Assembly: GCA_036265815.1 (NCBI GenBank)
Contig: DATAOI010000058.1
Location: 1 to 64,000 of the forward strand
Direction of reading: 5' to 3'
DNA length: 64,000 bases
Origin: Gemmatimonadales bacterium
Lineage (GTDB): Bacteria; Gemmatimonadota; Gemmatimonadetes; Gemmatimonadales; GWC2-71-9
Positions 44,891-53,317 of the stretch are shown here, piece by piece. The notes under the pieces were generated by a model. That model ran no database searches. It was not told where the DNA came from and saw only the letters and a list, made by a program, of their open reading frames with translations. Numbering within the stretch: the first letter of the stretch is position 1; each line of letters begins with the position of its first letter. The translations under genes and the position numbers were made by a program.

Positions 44891-45006
44891 TGCTGCCTCC
44901 GTCACACTTCTTGAATCGTCCGCACGGGCAGAGCTCCGCCGCATACCGCCAATGTATCGTCACGCGACACGCTACAGGCTGGTCCCGGAGGCCGGTGTGG
45001 CGCGGG

Positions 45007-45375
45007 TCACCATCCGCCACCGTCATGCCCCCGCCGACCCGCTGCCGCCGGTCTCCGGCCAATGCCGACCGCCGCCAGTCCGGCCAGTGCCGCCGGGAAC
45101 AGCAGCGTCACCAGCACCATTCCCCAGCCCGGCAACCGAAAGATTCCCCCGGCGCGGCGAGCCAGCGGCCCGATCGGACCGTGCAGCGCGGTCCAGCCAA
45201 GCAGCACGCCCCAACCGAGTGCGGCGCCCAGCATCGCCCTCCGTATTGGCCGGCTATTGGCCGGTCCCAGCCAGAGCCAAGCCGCCACGATCACTGGCAC
45301 TGTCCACCACCCCGCGAGCACGGTGCCGAGCGCCACCGTGAGAGCGAGCGCCGACACTCCCCAGAGCGCTCTCAC
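45007..45375 (-). CDS. small multi-helix membrane protein, unknown
   Basis: 122 residues with about four hydrophobic segments and a basic Gly-rich tail. There is no recognisable motif. The GTG start overlaps the stop of the penicillin acylase gene (GTGA), so its synthesis is coupled to that enzyme. It might help localise or secrete the acylase, but this is a guess from context. Confidence 0.7.
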   Translation of the reverse strand: MRALWGVSALALTVALGTVLAGWWTVPVIVAAWLWLGPANSRPIRRAMLGAALGWGVLLGWTALHGPIGPLARRAGGIFRLPGWGMVLVTLLFPAALAGLAAVGIGRRPAAAGRRGHDGGGW

Positions 45376-47798
45376 CGCTCCGCCGTGAGTCTGAGGCTCG
45401 ACCGAGCGCGCAGCTCTTCCGGGCGCCGTGGAAACCTGAGCTCGGCCAGCTCTCCCGCCAGCCAGAGGGGCAGCCGATCGTCGTACCGCGTGCTCGCCGG
45501 GTTGCCCGACTGGCCCCCGGGATAGGTACCCCACCCCCGGACCGACGATCCCAGCTCCACGACCATGCGCCAGCTCGACCCCTCGCTGCCGCCGTCCATG
45601 CTCGAGGGACTCAGGGTGTACGGTCCGCCCGGCACCGAAAGCCCCAACGCGGAGAGGGAAGGGAGGTGGAGCAGGTGCCAGATATCGAGCCGATGCGCGC
45701 GGGACCACCGCCATCGGCCACCCTCCGGAGGGCCCAGCCGTCGCACGGCCTCCTCGTACCCCTCGCGGAGCCCGGCGCTCAGGATCTCATCTCGGTGCTC
45801 CGGCCGGCCGGGCGTGCGCTGGTCGTCCCACCAGGCGCTGGTCGAGTCGTCCAGCAGGCCGCTCAGAATCATGCTGCCGGGCGAGGGGCCCGGACGGAGC
45901 TCGTCCCAGGCTCGCCGGTCCACGGCCAGCATGGCCAGCTCGAAGAGAATCGCCCCGGTGTTGTCCGGTGTGTAGCTCCGATCCCAGGCTGCGAGCAGCC
46001 GGGCCGCGTGGGCCAGCAGGGTGTCGCTGCCCCGGCTGGCCGCGGCAGCCAGCAGGAACGGCAGAAAGCGTTCGACCCGGGCGCTGCCCGGGTCGCGCTG
46101 CCACTGGCGCATGGTCTCGACCGTCACCTCGGAGTCCGCCCGCAGGAGTCGGTTGATTCGGAGCGCACGCCAGGGCGCAGGCCAGTCGGCTCCCAGGTAG
46201 CGATGCGCGTCCCTCGGGTCCCGAGGCTCCTGGTTGGCCGAGGCGAGGAATCCCTGGATCGGTGCGACGGCGTGGGGATACTCCTTCACCTGCCACTCGC
46301 CGATCCAATCGCTCGACCGGGTCGTGCCGTCGCGCAGCCGGTCCCCCCGGCCGCTGTCCGCGCGGAGCGGAAACCACCCGGTGGAGCGGACGGCGATGGT
46401 GCCGCTCCGGTCGGCGACCAGGAGGTTCTGCGGCGGGACACGGAACTGGGCCATAGCGTCGAGCCAGGCTGCGGCCGAATGGGCCCGCGCGGCGGCGCGA
46501 AGCGCGTCGGAGCCGGCCCCGCTCTCGAGCACGGTCCAGCGGGTCGAGATCCAGCGCCCGCCGATCCGGCTGAGCGGTCCACGGTGGGTGAAGCGCATGG
46601 TGTCGGTGGCGAGCGTCTCGCCGTGGGTCCCGCGATAGATCTCCGTCCGCAGCTCCAGTGGTGCCCAGGCCCCGTCCAGGCGGTACGCCGCCGGTTGCAG
46701 GCTATCGTCTACCTGCTCCACCCACCGGTCCATCACGTCGGCCTCGGTATTGGTGAAGCTCCAGGCCACATCGCGATTGAACCCCAGGACCACGGCCGGA
46801 ATCCCCGGAATCGTCACGCCGTACACATCGACCACTCCCGGCACGACGATATGGGCCTCATACCAGATCGACGGCAGGGTGAGGTCCAGGTGCGGGTCGC
46901 CGGCCAGCAGCGCGGCATGGTCCTGAGTGCGCGCCGGCTCCACCGCCCAGTTGTTGCTGCCTCGCCCGTTCCCGTCGTCGCCGGCCGCGCGGGCCAGCGC
47001 CGCGCTGGGAACCGAGCGGAGCGCCTCGATCGCGACGCTGTCCGGCGCTCCAGGCGGCGGCAACAGGGTCCGAATGGTGCGCGGCTCACCGGCGGAGGGC
47101 TGGATCGGCTCCTGGATCGGTGCGTGGAGTGGAAATAGTGCATCCGCCGCGACCGTCCCGACTCGCGCCGCCGCGGCCAGGTGCCGAAGCTCGAGACCGC
47201 TCTGCGCCAGGGTGTAGCCCATCCGCATGAACACATGCATCGACTGCAGCGCCGTCCACGGCGCTGGACGCCGGCCCAGCAGCCGGTACTCCAGCGGAAG
47301 CTCGGACGGCCGCATCTGCTCGACGTACGCGTTCACCCCCGAGGCGTACCCGTCGAGGACCCGCCGGGCTTCGGAGGTGTCGGGGAGCGCCTTGACCAGG
47401 CGCTCCGCGCCACGGCCCATCCCCAACGCCCGGGCTTCCTGGTCGGCCGGGAGCGCCGCGGCGCCCAGCAGCTCCGTCAGCGTTCCGCCTCCGGCCCGCC
47501 CCTGGAGCTCGAGCTGGAAGAGGCGGTCGCGCGCGATGACGTAGCCCAGCGCCCGCCAGGCGTCCAGCTCGGTCGCGGCGAAGATGTGTGGCACGGCGCG
47601 ATCGTCGAACAGCACGCGGACGTCGGCGCCGAGCCGCGGCAGCATCACCGTGGCGCTGGCGGGCGGCTCCGCGTTGCGGCTGAGCGTCCAGACGCCGTGA
47701 GCTGGATCGAGGAGATCACCGAACGGCGGAACCGGCCCCTTGCCGCTGGCGAACCAGCAGAGGACCGCCAACGTGAGCGCGGCGGCGATGCGGGACAT
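45372..47798 (-). CDS. penicillin acylase family N-terminal nucleophile hydrolase
   Basis: About 808 residues. A signal or membrane anchor (about 1-18) leads into the alpha chain, with 'VRVLFDDRAVPHIFAATELDAWRALGYVIARDRLFQLEL' typical of the family. The beta chain would begin at Ser in 'GRGSNNWAV', the autocatalytic cleavage and nucleophile site. Later, 'AGDPHLDLTLPSIWYEAHI' and 'VLGFNRDVAWSFTNTEADVMD' form the active site. Family members deacylate beta-lactams, or more often acyl-homoserine lactones and other amides in the periplasm. The start at 47798 is probable; a GTG at 47813 and an ATG upstream at 47864 are in frame. Confidence 0.92.
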   Translation of the reverse strand: MSRIAAALTLAVLCWFASGKGPVPPFGDLLDPAHGVWTLSRNAEPPASATVMLPRLGADVRVLFDDRAVPHIFAATELDAWRALGYVIARDRLFQLELQGRAGGGTLTELLGAAALPADQEARALGMGRGAERLVKALPDTSEARRVLDGYASGVNAYVEQMRPSELPLEYRLLGRRPAPWTALQSMHVFMRMGYTLAQSGLELRHLAAAARVGTVAADALFPLHAPIQEPIQPSAGEPRTIRTLLPPPGAPDSVAIEALRSVPSAALARAAGDDGNGRGSNNWAVEPARTQDHAALLAGDPHLDLTLPSIWYEAHIVVPGVVDVYGVTIPGIPAVVLGFNRDVAWSFTNTEADVMDRWVEQVDDSLQPAAYRLDGAWAPLELRTEIYRGTHGETLATDTMRFTHRGPLSRIGGRWISTRWTVLESGAGSDALRAAARAHSAAAWLDAMAQFRVPPQNLLVADRSGTIAVRSTGWFPLRADSGRGDRLRDGTTRSSDWIGEWQVKEYPHAVAPIQGFLASANQEPRDPRDAHRYLGADWPAPWRALRINRLLRADSEVTVETMRQWQRDPGSARVERFLPFLLAAAASRGSDTLLAHAARLLAAWDRSYTPDNTGAILFELAMLAVDRRAWDELRPGPSPGSMILSGLLDDSTSAWWDDQRTPGRPEHRDEILSAGLREGYEEAVRRLGPPEGGRWRWSRAHRLDIWHLLHLPSLSALGLSVPGGPYTLSPSSMDGGSEGSSWRMVVELGSSVRGWGTYPGGQSGNPASTRYDDRLPLWLAGELAELRFPRRPEELRARSSLRLTAER

Positions 47799-47933
47799 GC
47801 CGAGCAATCTCACCGTCGTTCGGCGTTCCTGCCAGCGGGACTGCCGACGTCTTGCAATCGGCATTGGCTGCCGTCATATAGCCGGGAGCGGCTGGATGGC
47901 CACCATCGACATCGCACGCGAGGAGCAGGACCG

Positions 47934-48962
47934 ATGCACACGACTCTTCCGACCCGTCCTCTGGGATCCTCCGGGCTCGAGATCACCACCGTCGGGTTCG
48001 GCGCCTGGGCTACCGGCGGCGGCGGCTGGTCCTTCGGCTGGGGACCGCAGGACGATGATGCCTCGCTCGGGGCGATCCGCCGAGCCCTGGAGCTCGGCGT
48101 CAACTGGATCGATACCGCGGCGGTGTACGGACTGGGCCACTCGGAGGAGGTGGTCGGCCGGCTGCTGCGCAATCTGCCCGCGGGCGAGCGCCCCTTCGTG
48201 TTCACCAAGTGTGGCCTGGTATGGGACGAGCGCGATCGCATGGCCTCCCCCAGCCGGGTCCTGCGTCCGGACTCGATCCGTGCCGAGGCCGAGGCCTCCC
48301 TTCGGCGGCTGGGAATCGACCGGATCGATCTCTACCAGTTCCATTGGCCGGACGAGACCGGCACGCCCGTGGAGGACTCCTGGGCGGCCATGCTGCGGCT
48401 GGTCGAGGCGGGAAAGGTGCGAGTCATCGGAGTCTCCAACTTCGACGTCGCGCTGCTGCAGCGATGCGAGGCCGTCCGCCACGTCGACTCGCTGCAGCCG
48501 CCGTTCTCGATGATTCGCCGGAGCGTGGCCGCTCAGGAGATTCCCTGGTGTGCCGGGCACGGTACGGGGGTGATCTGTTACAGCCCGATGCAGTCGGGGA
48601 TCCTCACCGACAGCTTCGACGTGGGGCGGGTGGCCGCGCTGCCGGCGGATGATTGGCGCCGGAGAGCACCCGAGTTCCAGCCACCGCAGCTCCAGCGCAA
48701 CCTCGCCCTGCGGGACGCGCTCCGGCCCATCGCCCAGCGGCACGAGACGACCGTCTCGGCCGTGGCGGTGGCGTGGACGCTGGCCTGGCCGGGCGTGACC
48801 GCGGCCATCGTTGGCGCCCGCTCACCCCGGCAGGTGGAGGGCTGGATCGGGGCGGCTACTCTGGAGCTCTCCGCGGCGGACTTGGATGAGATCGCGGCCG
48901 CGATCGAGCGGACGGGCGCGGGGCAGGGTCCCGCCAGGCCCGCAGCGCTCCAGCACTCGTGA
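47934..48962 (+). CDS. aldo/keto reductase
   Basis: 342 residues with the TIM-barrel pattern of the AKR superfamily. The catalytic tetrad is visible: Asp and Tyr in 'WIDTAAVYGLGHSEE', Lys in 'FVFTKCGLV' and His in 'LYQFHWPDE'. The NADPH-binding end has 'AWTLAWPGVTAAIVGARSPRQVEGW'. It reduces an aldehyde or ketone in the cytoplasm; the substrate is not evident. The frame is open far upstream to 47181, but the protein begins at the ATG at 47934. The stop overlaps the start of the homoserine-dehydrogenase-like gene by GTGA. Confidence 0.93.
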   Translation: MHTTLPTRPLGSSGLEITTVGFGAWATGGGGWSFGWGPQDDDASLGAIRRALELGVNWIDTAAVYGLGHSEEVVGRLLRNLPAGERPFVFTKCGLVWDERDRMASPSRVLRPDSIRAEAEASLRRLGIDRIDLYQFHWPDETGTPVEDSWAAMLRLVEAGKVRVIGVSNFDVALLQRCEAVRHVDSLQPPFSMIRRSVAAQEIPWCAGHGTGVICYSPMQSGILTDSFDVGRVAALPADDWRRRAPEFQPPQLQRNLALRDALRPIAQRHETTVSAVAVAWTLAWPGVTAAIVGARSPRQVEGWIGAATLELSAADLDEIAAAIERTGAGQGPARPAALQHS

Positions 48963-50032
48963 GACTCATCCTGGCCGGCCTCGGAAACGTCGGCCGGAGC
49001 TTCCTGCGGGTGCTCGATTCTCAGGCGACGCTGCTCCGCCAGCGTTACGGCCTCGAGTGCACCGTGGTCGGCGCCGCTGATTCGGCGGGGGCAGCGCTCG
49101 ATCCGGGCGGCCTCGACCGTGGCGCGGTCCTGGCCGTCAAGCAGGGAGGCGGTTCCGTCGGCTCGCTACCGGTCGTGGGGTACCCCGGCATGTCGGGTCT
49201 CGACTTGGTTCAGTCCCTCTCGGCCGATGCCGTGCTCGAGTCCACGCCGGTCGATCTCCGGACCGGGCAGCCCGGTCTCGATATCACCCGGGCCGCCCTG
49301 CGAAATGGCGTCGCGGTGGTCCTCGCCAACAAGGGCCCGCTCGCCCTGGCGTACGCCGAGCTGGCCGCACTGAGCGATCTGGCCGATTTCTCGCGGCCAG
49401 CGCTCCGGTTCAGCGCCTGCGTCGGTGGCGCGATGCCGACGATCAATCTCGGGCTCCGCGATCTGGCCGGCGCCAGAATCCTCCGGGTCGAAGCCGTCCT
49501 CAACGGCACGACCCAGTTCCTGCTCCGCGCGATGGAACAAGGCCGGAGTTACTCCGAGGTTCTGGCCGAGGCGCAGCGACGCGGGCTCACCGAGACCGAT
49601 CCATCGCTCGACGTGGAAGGCTGGGACGCTGCCAGCAAGCTGGTGATCGTCGCCAACGCCGTGCTGCGGCAGCCGGCCGCGGTGGCCGACGTCGAGGTCG
49701 AAGGGATCGCCCAGGTTACCCCCGCAATGCTGCGCGCCGCTGTCGCGCGCGGCGAGCGCATCGTACTGCTCTGCCTGGCGGAGCCAATGGGGGATGGGGC
49801 GGAGACCTTCCGGCTCAGCGTGAGGCCCACCGCGATTCCGCTCGATCATCCACTCGCCCGGATGGATGGCGAGGAGATGGGCGTGGTCTATCACACCGAC
49901 ATCGCGGGCCGTGCCAGCGCCACCAGCTTTGAGCGCGATCCGCTGCCGACCGCGTCGGCGATGCTTCGCGACCTGCTGGAGATCGCGGGCCGGTCCCGCC
50001 GGCCTCTTTCGTCCCGTGCCGCCCGCCTGTGA
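48959..50032 (+). CDS. homoserine dehydrogenase-like protein
   Basis: 357 residues. The Rossmann N-terminus 'LILAGLGNVGRSFLRVL' binds the nucleotide, 'VVLANKGPLAL' holds the conserved Lys region, and the substrate domain has 'VLNGTTQFLLRAM' and 'TETDPSLDVEGWDAASKLVIVANAV'. There is no C-terminal ACT domain, so feedback inhibition by threonine is unlikely. The presumed reaction is NAD(P)H-dependent reduction of aspartate semialdehyde, but coupling to an aldo/keto reductase instead of thrB/thrC suggests a different oxo-acid may be used. The start is the GTG at 48959 overlapping the upstream stop. Confidence 0.88.
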   Translation: MRLILAGLGNVGRSFLRVLDSQATLLRQRYGLECTVVGAADSAGAALDPGGLDRGAVLAVKQGGGSVGSLPVVGYPGMSGLDLVQSLSADAVLESTPVDLRTGQPGLDITRAALRNGVAVVLANKGPLALAYAELAALSDLADFSRPALRFSACVGGAMPTINLGLRDLAGARILRVEAVLNGTTQFLLRAMEQGRSYSEVLAEAQRRGLTETDPSLDVEGWDAASKLVIVANAVLRQPAAVADVEVEGIAQVTPAMLRAAVARGERIVLLCLAEPMGDGAETFRLSVRPTAIPLDHPLARMDGEEMGVVYHTDIAGRASATSFERDPLPTASAMLRDLLEIAGRSRRPLSSRAARL

Positions 50033-50103
50033 GCCGAGTCACTTGCCTCGGACTCTCGAGTGACCAATATGTCCGCGCAGGGTGACTCGAAATGGAGGTG
50101 CGG

Positions 50104-50619
50104 ATGTCCCGACGCAACAGACACACCGAGGGCGGTACCGGCGCGGCCGCGATCAAGGGTGCCATCGCCGGTGCCGTGGCGACCTGGCTTATGGGCCAGA
50201 TCACCAACTACATGTACGAGCGCGAGAACCCCGAGGCCCGCGAGGCGGAGGATCGGGCCCGCAGCGGCAAGACCGCCTACGGGGCAGCGGCCCAGAAGGC
50301 CGCTGAGCTCGCGGGCCGGAGCATCGACGACAAGCAGCGCGAGCGTCTGGGCTCGATGATTCACTGGGCAATCGGTATCGGCACCGGAGCCGTTTACGGA
50401 GTGCTCCGGCGGCGGTTTGCCGCCGTCGGCCGGCTGGGCGGGGCCGGATTCGGAACGGCCTTCTGGGGACTGGTGGACGAGGGACTGGTGTCCGCCCTCG
50501 GCCTCACGCCTGGTCCGGCGGCATTCCCATGGCAGACCCACGCCCGCGGGCTGGCTGGCCACCTGACTTTCGGCACGGTCACCGATGCTACACTCCGGGT
50601 GCTCGACGCCGTCGCCTGA
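50104..50619 (+). CDS. small membrane protein, possibly YagU/DUF1440-like
   Basis: 171 residues. A short polar N-terminus is followed by a hydrophobic segment 'AAIKGAIAGAVATWLMGQITNYMY', a polar linker ('ENPEAREAEDRARSGKTAYGAAAQKAAEL') and two further weakly hydrophobic helices with 'IHWAIGIGTGAVYGVLRRR' and 'GTAFWGLVDEGLVSALGLT'. The layout resembles DUF1440 inner-membrane proteins (YagU), which are linked to acid tolerance in E. coli; the match is by pattern only. The start is the ATG at 50104 with GGAGG just before it; an ATG at 50092 overlaps this site. Confidence 0.7.
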   Translation: MSRRNRHTEGGTGAAAIKGAIAGAVATWLMGQITNYMYERENPEAREAEDRARSGKTAYGAAAQKAAELAGRSIDDKQRERLGSMIHWAIGIGTGAVYGVLRRRFAAVGRLGGAGFGTAFWGLVDEGLVSALGLTPGPAAFPWQTHARGLAGHLTFGTVTDATLRVLDAVA

Positions 50620-50684
50620 TGCCGTAATCTGAAGCGGGGAAGGGGGCCTGTGCACCGCGGGTTCCCGAGTATCTTCTCCGGTAC

Positions 50685-51827
50685 ATGTCCGTCATCCCGC
50701 TGCACCGCGATGCCGGCGAGGGAGATCTTACCCTCGCCGTCGAGGGAGCCGTCACGGCTTACCGGCTCCACGACGTCGGTTACGCCCTCGACCTGGCGCA
50801 CGCGGCGCGGTTGCTGGAGGCACAGTCCCCCGCCCGCGCCCGGCCTACCCGTGGTGAGGCGAAGGCGCTCATCATCGCGCAACCTCCCCTGACCGTGCCC
50901 CTCGGCCCGGTGCCGCTACCGGCCGAGGGGCTCGCGACGACCGCCGAGCTGAGCGCCTGTTGCTTCGATTTCGGGGTGATCTCGTTGCGTCTCCGCTTCG
51001 TCTTGGCCGACGGGACGCCCTGGACCGACCTGCTCGAACTTGCCCGAAAGCTGGAGCGGACCGACCTGGGTCTCGTTTTCGGGCCGGCGCTTGGCGCTCT
51101 GGTGACGCAGCTCCGGCCGGCCATCGAGCGGCCGGCGATCGCGCCGGTGGTGGAGGACTACACCGTGTGGCGGTTCACTCGGTTGCGAGAAGGTGGGGTG
51201 GCCGCCACTCCGGCACGGCTGGGCGACTCGGCGCTGGCCGCACTCCTGCTGGGCGAGTCCCGGCCGCTCACCGAGGATGCCCGGCGGAATCTCCTCTCCC
51301 GGCGCTTCAGCTATACCGATCAGGATCTCACCGTCTTGAGCTGGGACGCGGCGCTGGTTGCCGAGCCGCTGGTGGCCGACCAGGATGTGGAGTTCCTGCT
51401 CGAGTTTGCCAATGCCCAGCTGCTCGAGCTCCGGGTCTACGACGCGTACCTGGACGCCGAGCTCCCCCAGCTCTACGACCGGGCCCTGCTGGCTCGCCGG
51501 GGAGCCACCGCCCTGCTGGTGCGGCGGTTCGAGAACGTGCTCGCTGGACTGCATACCATGGTGGCCGATACCACCGAAGTGGTCGAGCGGGTGGAGAACG
51601 GCCTCAAGGTGACCAACGACGTCTACCTCGCCCGGATCTACCAGGCCGCGCTGACCCTCTTTCGGGAGGAGGCCTGGCGGAACGGGCTGAGCCGGAAGCT
51701 GCAGATCTTCCGGGACACCTATGCCATGTTGAACGACGAGGCCCAGACCGCCAGAGGCAACGTGCTGGAGGTGATCATCATCCTCCTGATCGTGACCGAG
51801 GTGATTCTGGGCCTGCTGCGGCACTGA
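50685..51827 (+). CDS. RMD1/YagE (DUF155) family protein
   Basis: 380 residues. The family signature 'RRFSYTDQDLTVLSWDAALVAEP' and the C-terminal pattern 'LKVTNDVYLARIYQAALTLFR...LQIFRDTYAMLNDEAQTARGNVLEVIIILLIVTEVIL' are clear, with one membrane helix at the very end. Eukaryotic relatives (RMD1, RMND1) sit in the mitochondrial inner membrane and affect translation or sporulation. The bacterial role is unknown. It lies upstream of rpsU on the same strand, but a promoter and a terminator-like hairpin lie between them. Confidence 0.9.
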   Translation: MSVIPLHRDAGEGDLTLAVEGAVTAYRLHDVGYALDLAHAARLLEAQSPARARPTRGEAKALIIAQPPLTVPLGPVPLPAEGLATTAELSACCFDFGVISLRLRFVLADGTPWTDLLELARKLERTDLGLVFGPALGALVTQLRPAIERPAIAPVVEDYTVWRFTRLREGGVAATPARLGDSALAALLLGESRPLTEDARRNLLSRRFSYTDQDLTVLSWDAALVAEPLVADQDVEFLLEFANAQLLELRVYDAYLDAELPQLYDRALLARRGATALLVRRFENVLAGLHTMVADTTEVVERVENGLKVTNDVYLARIYQAALTLFREEAWRNGLSRKLQIFRDTYAMLNDEAQTARGNVLEVIIILLIVTEVILGLLRH

Positions 51828-51840
51828 GGCAGGCCCGGGG

Positions 51841-51869
51841 TTGTCCCCAGGCCAGCCAAGATGTACATT
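51841..51869 (+). promoter_or_regulatory. candidate sigma-70 promoter of rpsU
   Basis: TTGTCC (51841-51846) and TACATT (51864-51869) are separated by exactly 17 nt. Each matches the consensus in four of six positions, within a locally AT-rich stretch. Transcription would begin near 51876 and give rpsU a leader of about 130 nt. Confidence 0.4.
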
Positions 51870-51898
51870 TCCAAATGCATCGGAGCCCGGCAAGGCCC

Positions 51899-51947
51899 GA
51901 TCACCGACGTGATCAGAGGGGGCTGGCGTTGGCGCCAGGCCCCTTTT
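51899..51947 (+). terminator. double hairpin with T-run before rpsU (terminator or attenuator)
   Basis: A perfect 6-bp hairpin (GATCAC-CGAC-GTGATC, 51899-51914) is followed by a GC-rich hairpin (51919-51928 with 51933-51943, one bulged base, loop TTGG) and TTTT at 51944-51947. This is a good intrinsic terminator. It lies downstream of the proposed rpsU promoter, so it may either end the YagE-type transcript or attenuate rpsU. Confidence 0.7.
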
Positions 51948-52007
51948 CCGTTGACTGCAGACGGCGGAGTTCTCAGCCGTGACCCGCTCGCGACGAAGGG
52001 TGGCCCA

Positions 52008-52208
52008 ATGACCGAGGTGAGGCTCAAGGACGAAGACAGCCTGGAGCGCGCGCTCAAGCTGTTCAAGCGGAAGCTGCAGAAGTCCGGACTCTTCGGCGAG
52101 CTCCGGCGCCGGCGGCACTACGTCAAGCCCAGCGAGGCGCGAGCCATCAAGACCGCTGCCGCCCTCCGGCGCAAGCGCAAGAAGAGAGTCACCACCGACG
52201 CCTGGTAG
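52008..52208 (+). CDS. rpsU: ribosomal protein bS21
   Basis: 66 residues, basic. 'LERALKLFKRKLQKSGLFGELRRRRHYVKPSEAR' is the classic S21 core, and the C-terminus ends in a Lys/Arg-rich helix. It joins the small-subunit platform and helps initiation. The start at 52008 is preceded by a purine-rich GAAGGG site; the frame is open to 51861, but that part overlaps the leader hairpins. A 16-bp perfect hairpin follows 23 nt after the stop. Confidence 0.95.
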   Translation: MTEVRLKDEDSLERALKLFKRKLQKSGLFGELRRRRHYVKPSEARAIKTAAALRRKRKKRVTTDAW

Positions 52209-52231
52209 CCCCGGACGAGATGGGAAATACT

Positions 52232-52269
52232 AGAGACCGGCTGAGCGAGGTACCGCTCAGCCGGTCTCT
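52232..52269. terminator. 16-bp perfect hairpin after rpsU
   Basis: Arms at 52232-52247 and 52254-52269 are perfect reverse complements over 16 bases with a 6-nt loop (AGGTAC). It lies between the convergent rpsU and small lipoprotein genes. No T-run follows on either strand. It probably works as a bidirectional terminator and protects both mRNA ends. Confidence 0.75.
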
Positions 52270-52288
52270 GTGTATCGGACCGCTCCGG

Positions 52289-52510
52289 CTATTGATTCTT
52301 CTTGATGTGGTCGGTCTTCTTGGTGGTATCCACGTCGATCGACGTGTCCTTCTTCACGACCGTGGTGTCCTTGATCCGGCTCGACTGGATCATGGTATCG
52401 GTGCCTGAACGAGTAGTGTCCCCGTTCCCGGCCGCCCCCGTCTCCCGATTTTTCTGGTTGCAGCCGACAAGTGCAAGCAGTGCGATCGCTGTGGCCAGTT
52501 TGGTGCGCAT
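52289..52510 (-). CDS. small lipoprotein, unknown function
   Basis: 73 residues. The signal peptide ends with the lipobox LLALVGC (Cys17). The mature part is about 56 residues of Thr, Asp and Lys with runs of 'DTT' and 'KKDT', probably unstructured. Such Thr/Asp-rich short lipoproteins occur elsewhere in this window (the glycine-zipper protein has the same 'DT' bias), perhaps as surface or stress lipoproteins. The ATG at 52510 gives a normal signal peptide; its ribosome site is weak (GGGGGTTGG). It is divergent from the TetR gene. Confidence 0.75.
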   Translation of the reverse strand: MRTKLATAIALLALVGCNQKNRETGAAGNGDTTRSGTDTMIQSSRIKDTTVVKKDTSIDVDTTKKTDHIKKNQ

Positions 52511-52670
52511 ATCCAACCCCCTAAACAGGAAAAAAGAAACTGCGCTGTCCAACCGGAGCGCAGCGGCGAGCCTCCGCCGGATGGCAACTACATGCGCATA
52601 TCGTACTTCGAACCCGCGGGTAAGGCGGTGACGCACCGCACGAGCCGCCCGGGGCCTCTTGCGGACTGTA

Positions 52671-52685
52671 CTTAACAGCGTTAGG
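52671..52685. promoter_or_regulatory. candidate TetR operator
   Basis: TAACAGCGTTA (52673-52683) is a short palindrome (TAAC-AGC-GTTA) 12 nt before the TetR start and within the divergent region shared with the small lipoprotein gene. TetR regulators commonly bind such sites next to their own gene. It is short, so chance is possible. Confidence 0.3.
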
Positions 52686-52695
52686 TTAGCCGGCC

Positions 52696-53313
52696 ATGAT
52701 CCCGACCACGAGGGCGCCCCAACCCCAGGAAACCCGCGCTCGCATCCTCGACGCGGCCCGGGAGATGTTCGTCAAGGAGGGTATCGAGGCGGTGACCATG
52801 CGGGCCATCGCCAAGAAGGTCGAGTACACGCCCACGGCGATCTATCATCACTTCCGGGACAAGCATGCGTTGCTGCGGGAGCTGTGCGAGAACGACATGC
52901 GCGCGCTGGCCCAGGCATTTCAGCGGAGTGGACGGATCGAGGACCCGATCGAGCGGCTCCGACGGATTGCGCAGACCTACATCCGTTTCGGCCTGGAGAA
53001 CCCCAGTCACTACCGGTTCCTCTTCATGACCGTCACGCCGGAGGTCGAGGCCGGCGTCGAGAAGGGCAATCCTGAGGAGGATGCATACAGCTTTCTCCGC
53101 CGTACCGCCGCCGAAGCGATTTCCGCCCGCCGGCTCCGGACGGAGCTGACCGACCCGGACCAGGTGGCGCTGATGGCCTGGTCGGTCATCCATGGGATCG
53201 TGTCGCTCTCGATCGTGTTCGACAACGACGATTGGATTGCGTGGCCCGATCCGGAGAAGACCGGGCTCGAGGGGATGGATGCGCTGATTCGGGGAATCCT
53301 GCGGGGAGGGTAG
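52696..53313 (+). CDS. TetR family transcriptional regulator
   Basis: 205 residues. The N-terminal helix-turn-helix is clear: 'TRARILDAAREMFVKEGIEAVTMRAIAKKVEYTPTAIYHHFRDKHALLREL'. The C-terminal ligand domain ends with 'LMAWSVIHGIVSL', the WHG-type motif of one TetR subgroup. It is likely a repressor controlled by a small hydrophobic ligand. Nearby targets could be its own gene and the divergent lipoprotein; a palindrome lies just upstream. No enzyme or pump gene is adjacent in the same operon. Confidence 0.92.
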   Translation: MIPTTRAPQPQETRARILDAAREMFVKEGIEAVTMRAIAKKVEYTPTAIYHHFRDKHALLRELCENDMRALAQAFQRSGRIEDPIERLRRIAQTYIRFGLENPSHYRFLFMTVTPEVEAGVEKGNPEEDAYSFLRRTAAEAISARRLRTELTDPDQVALMAWSVIHGIVSLSIVFDNDDWIAWPDPEKTGLEGMDALIRGILRGG

Positions 53314-53317
53314 GGGG

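Noticed and set aside
47181-47933. N-terminal extension of the aldo/keto reductase
   Set aside because: The extension is antisense to the penicillin acylase gene; the conserved reductase N-terminus starts at 47934.
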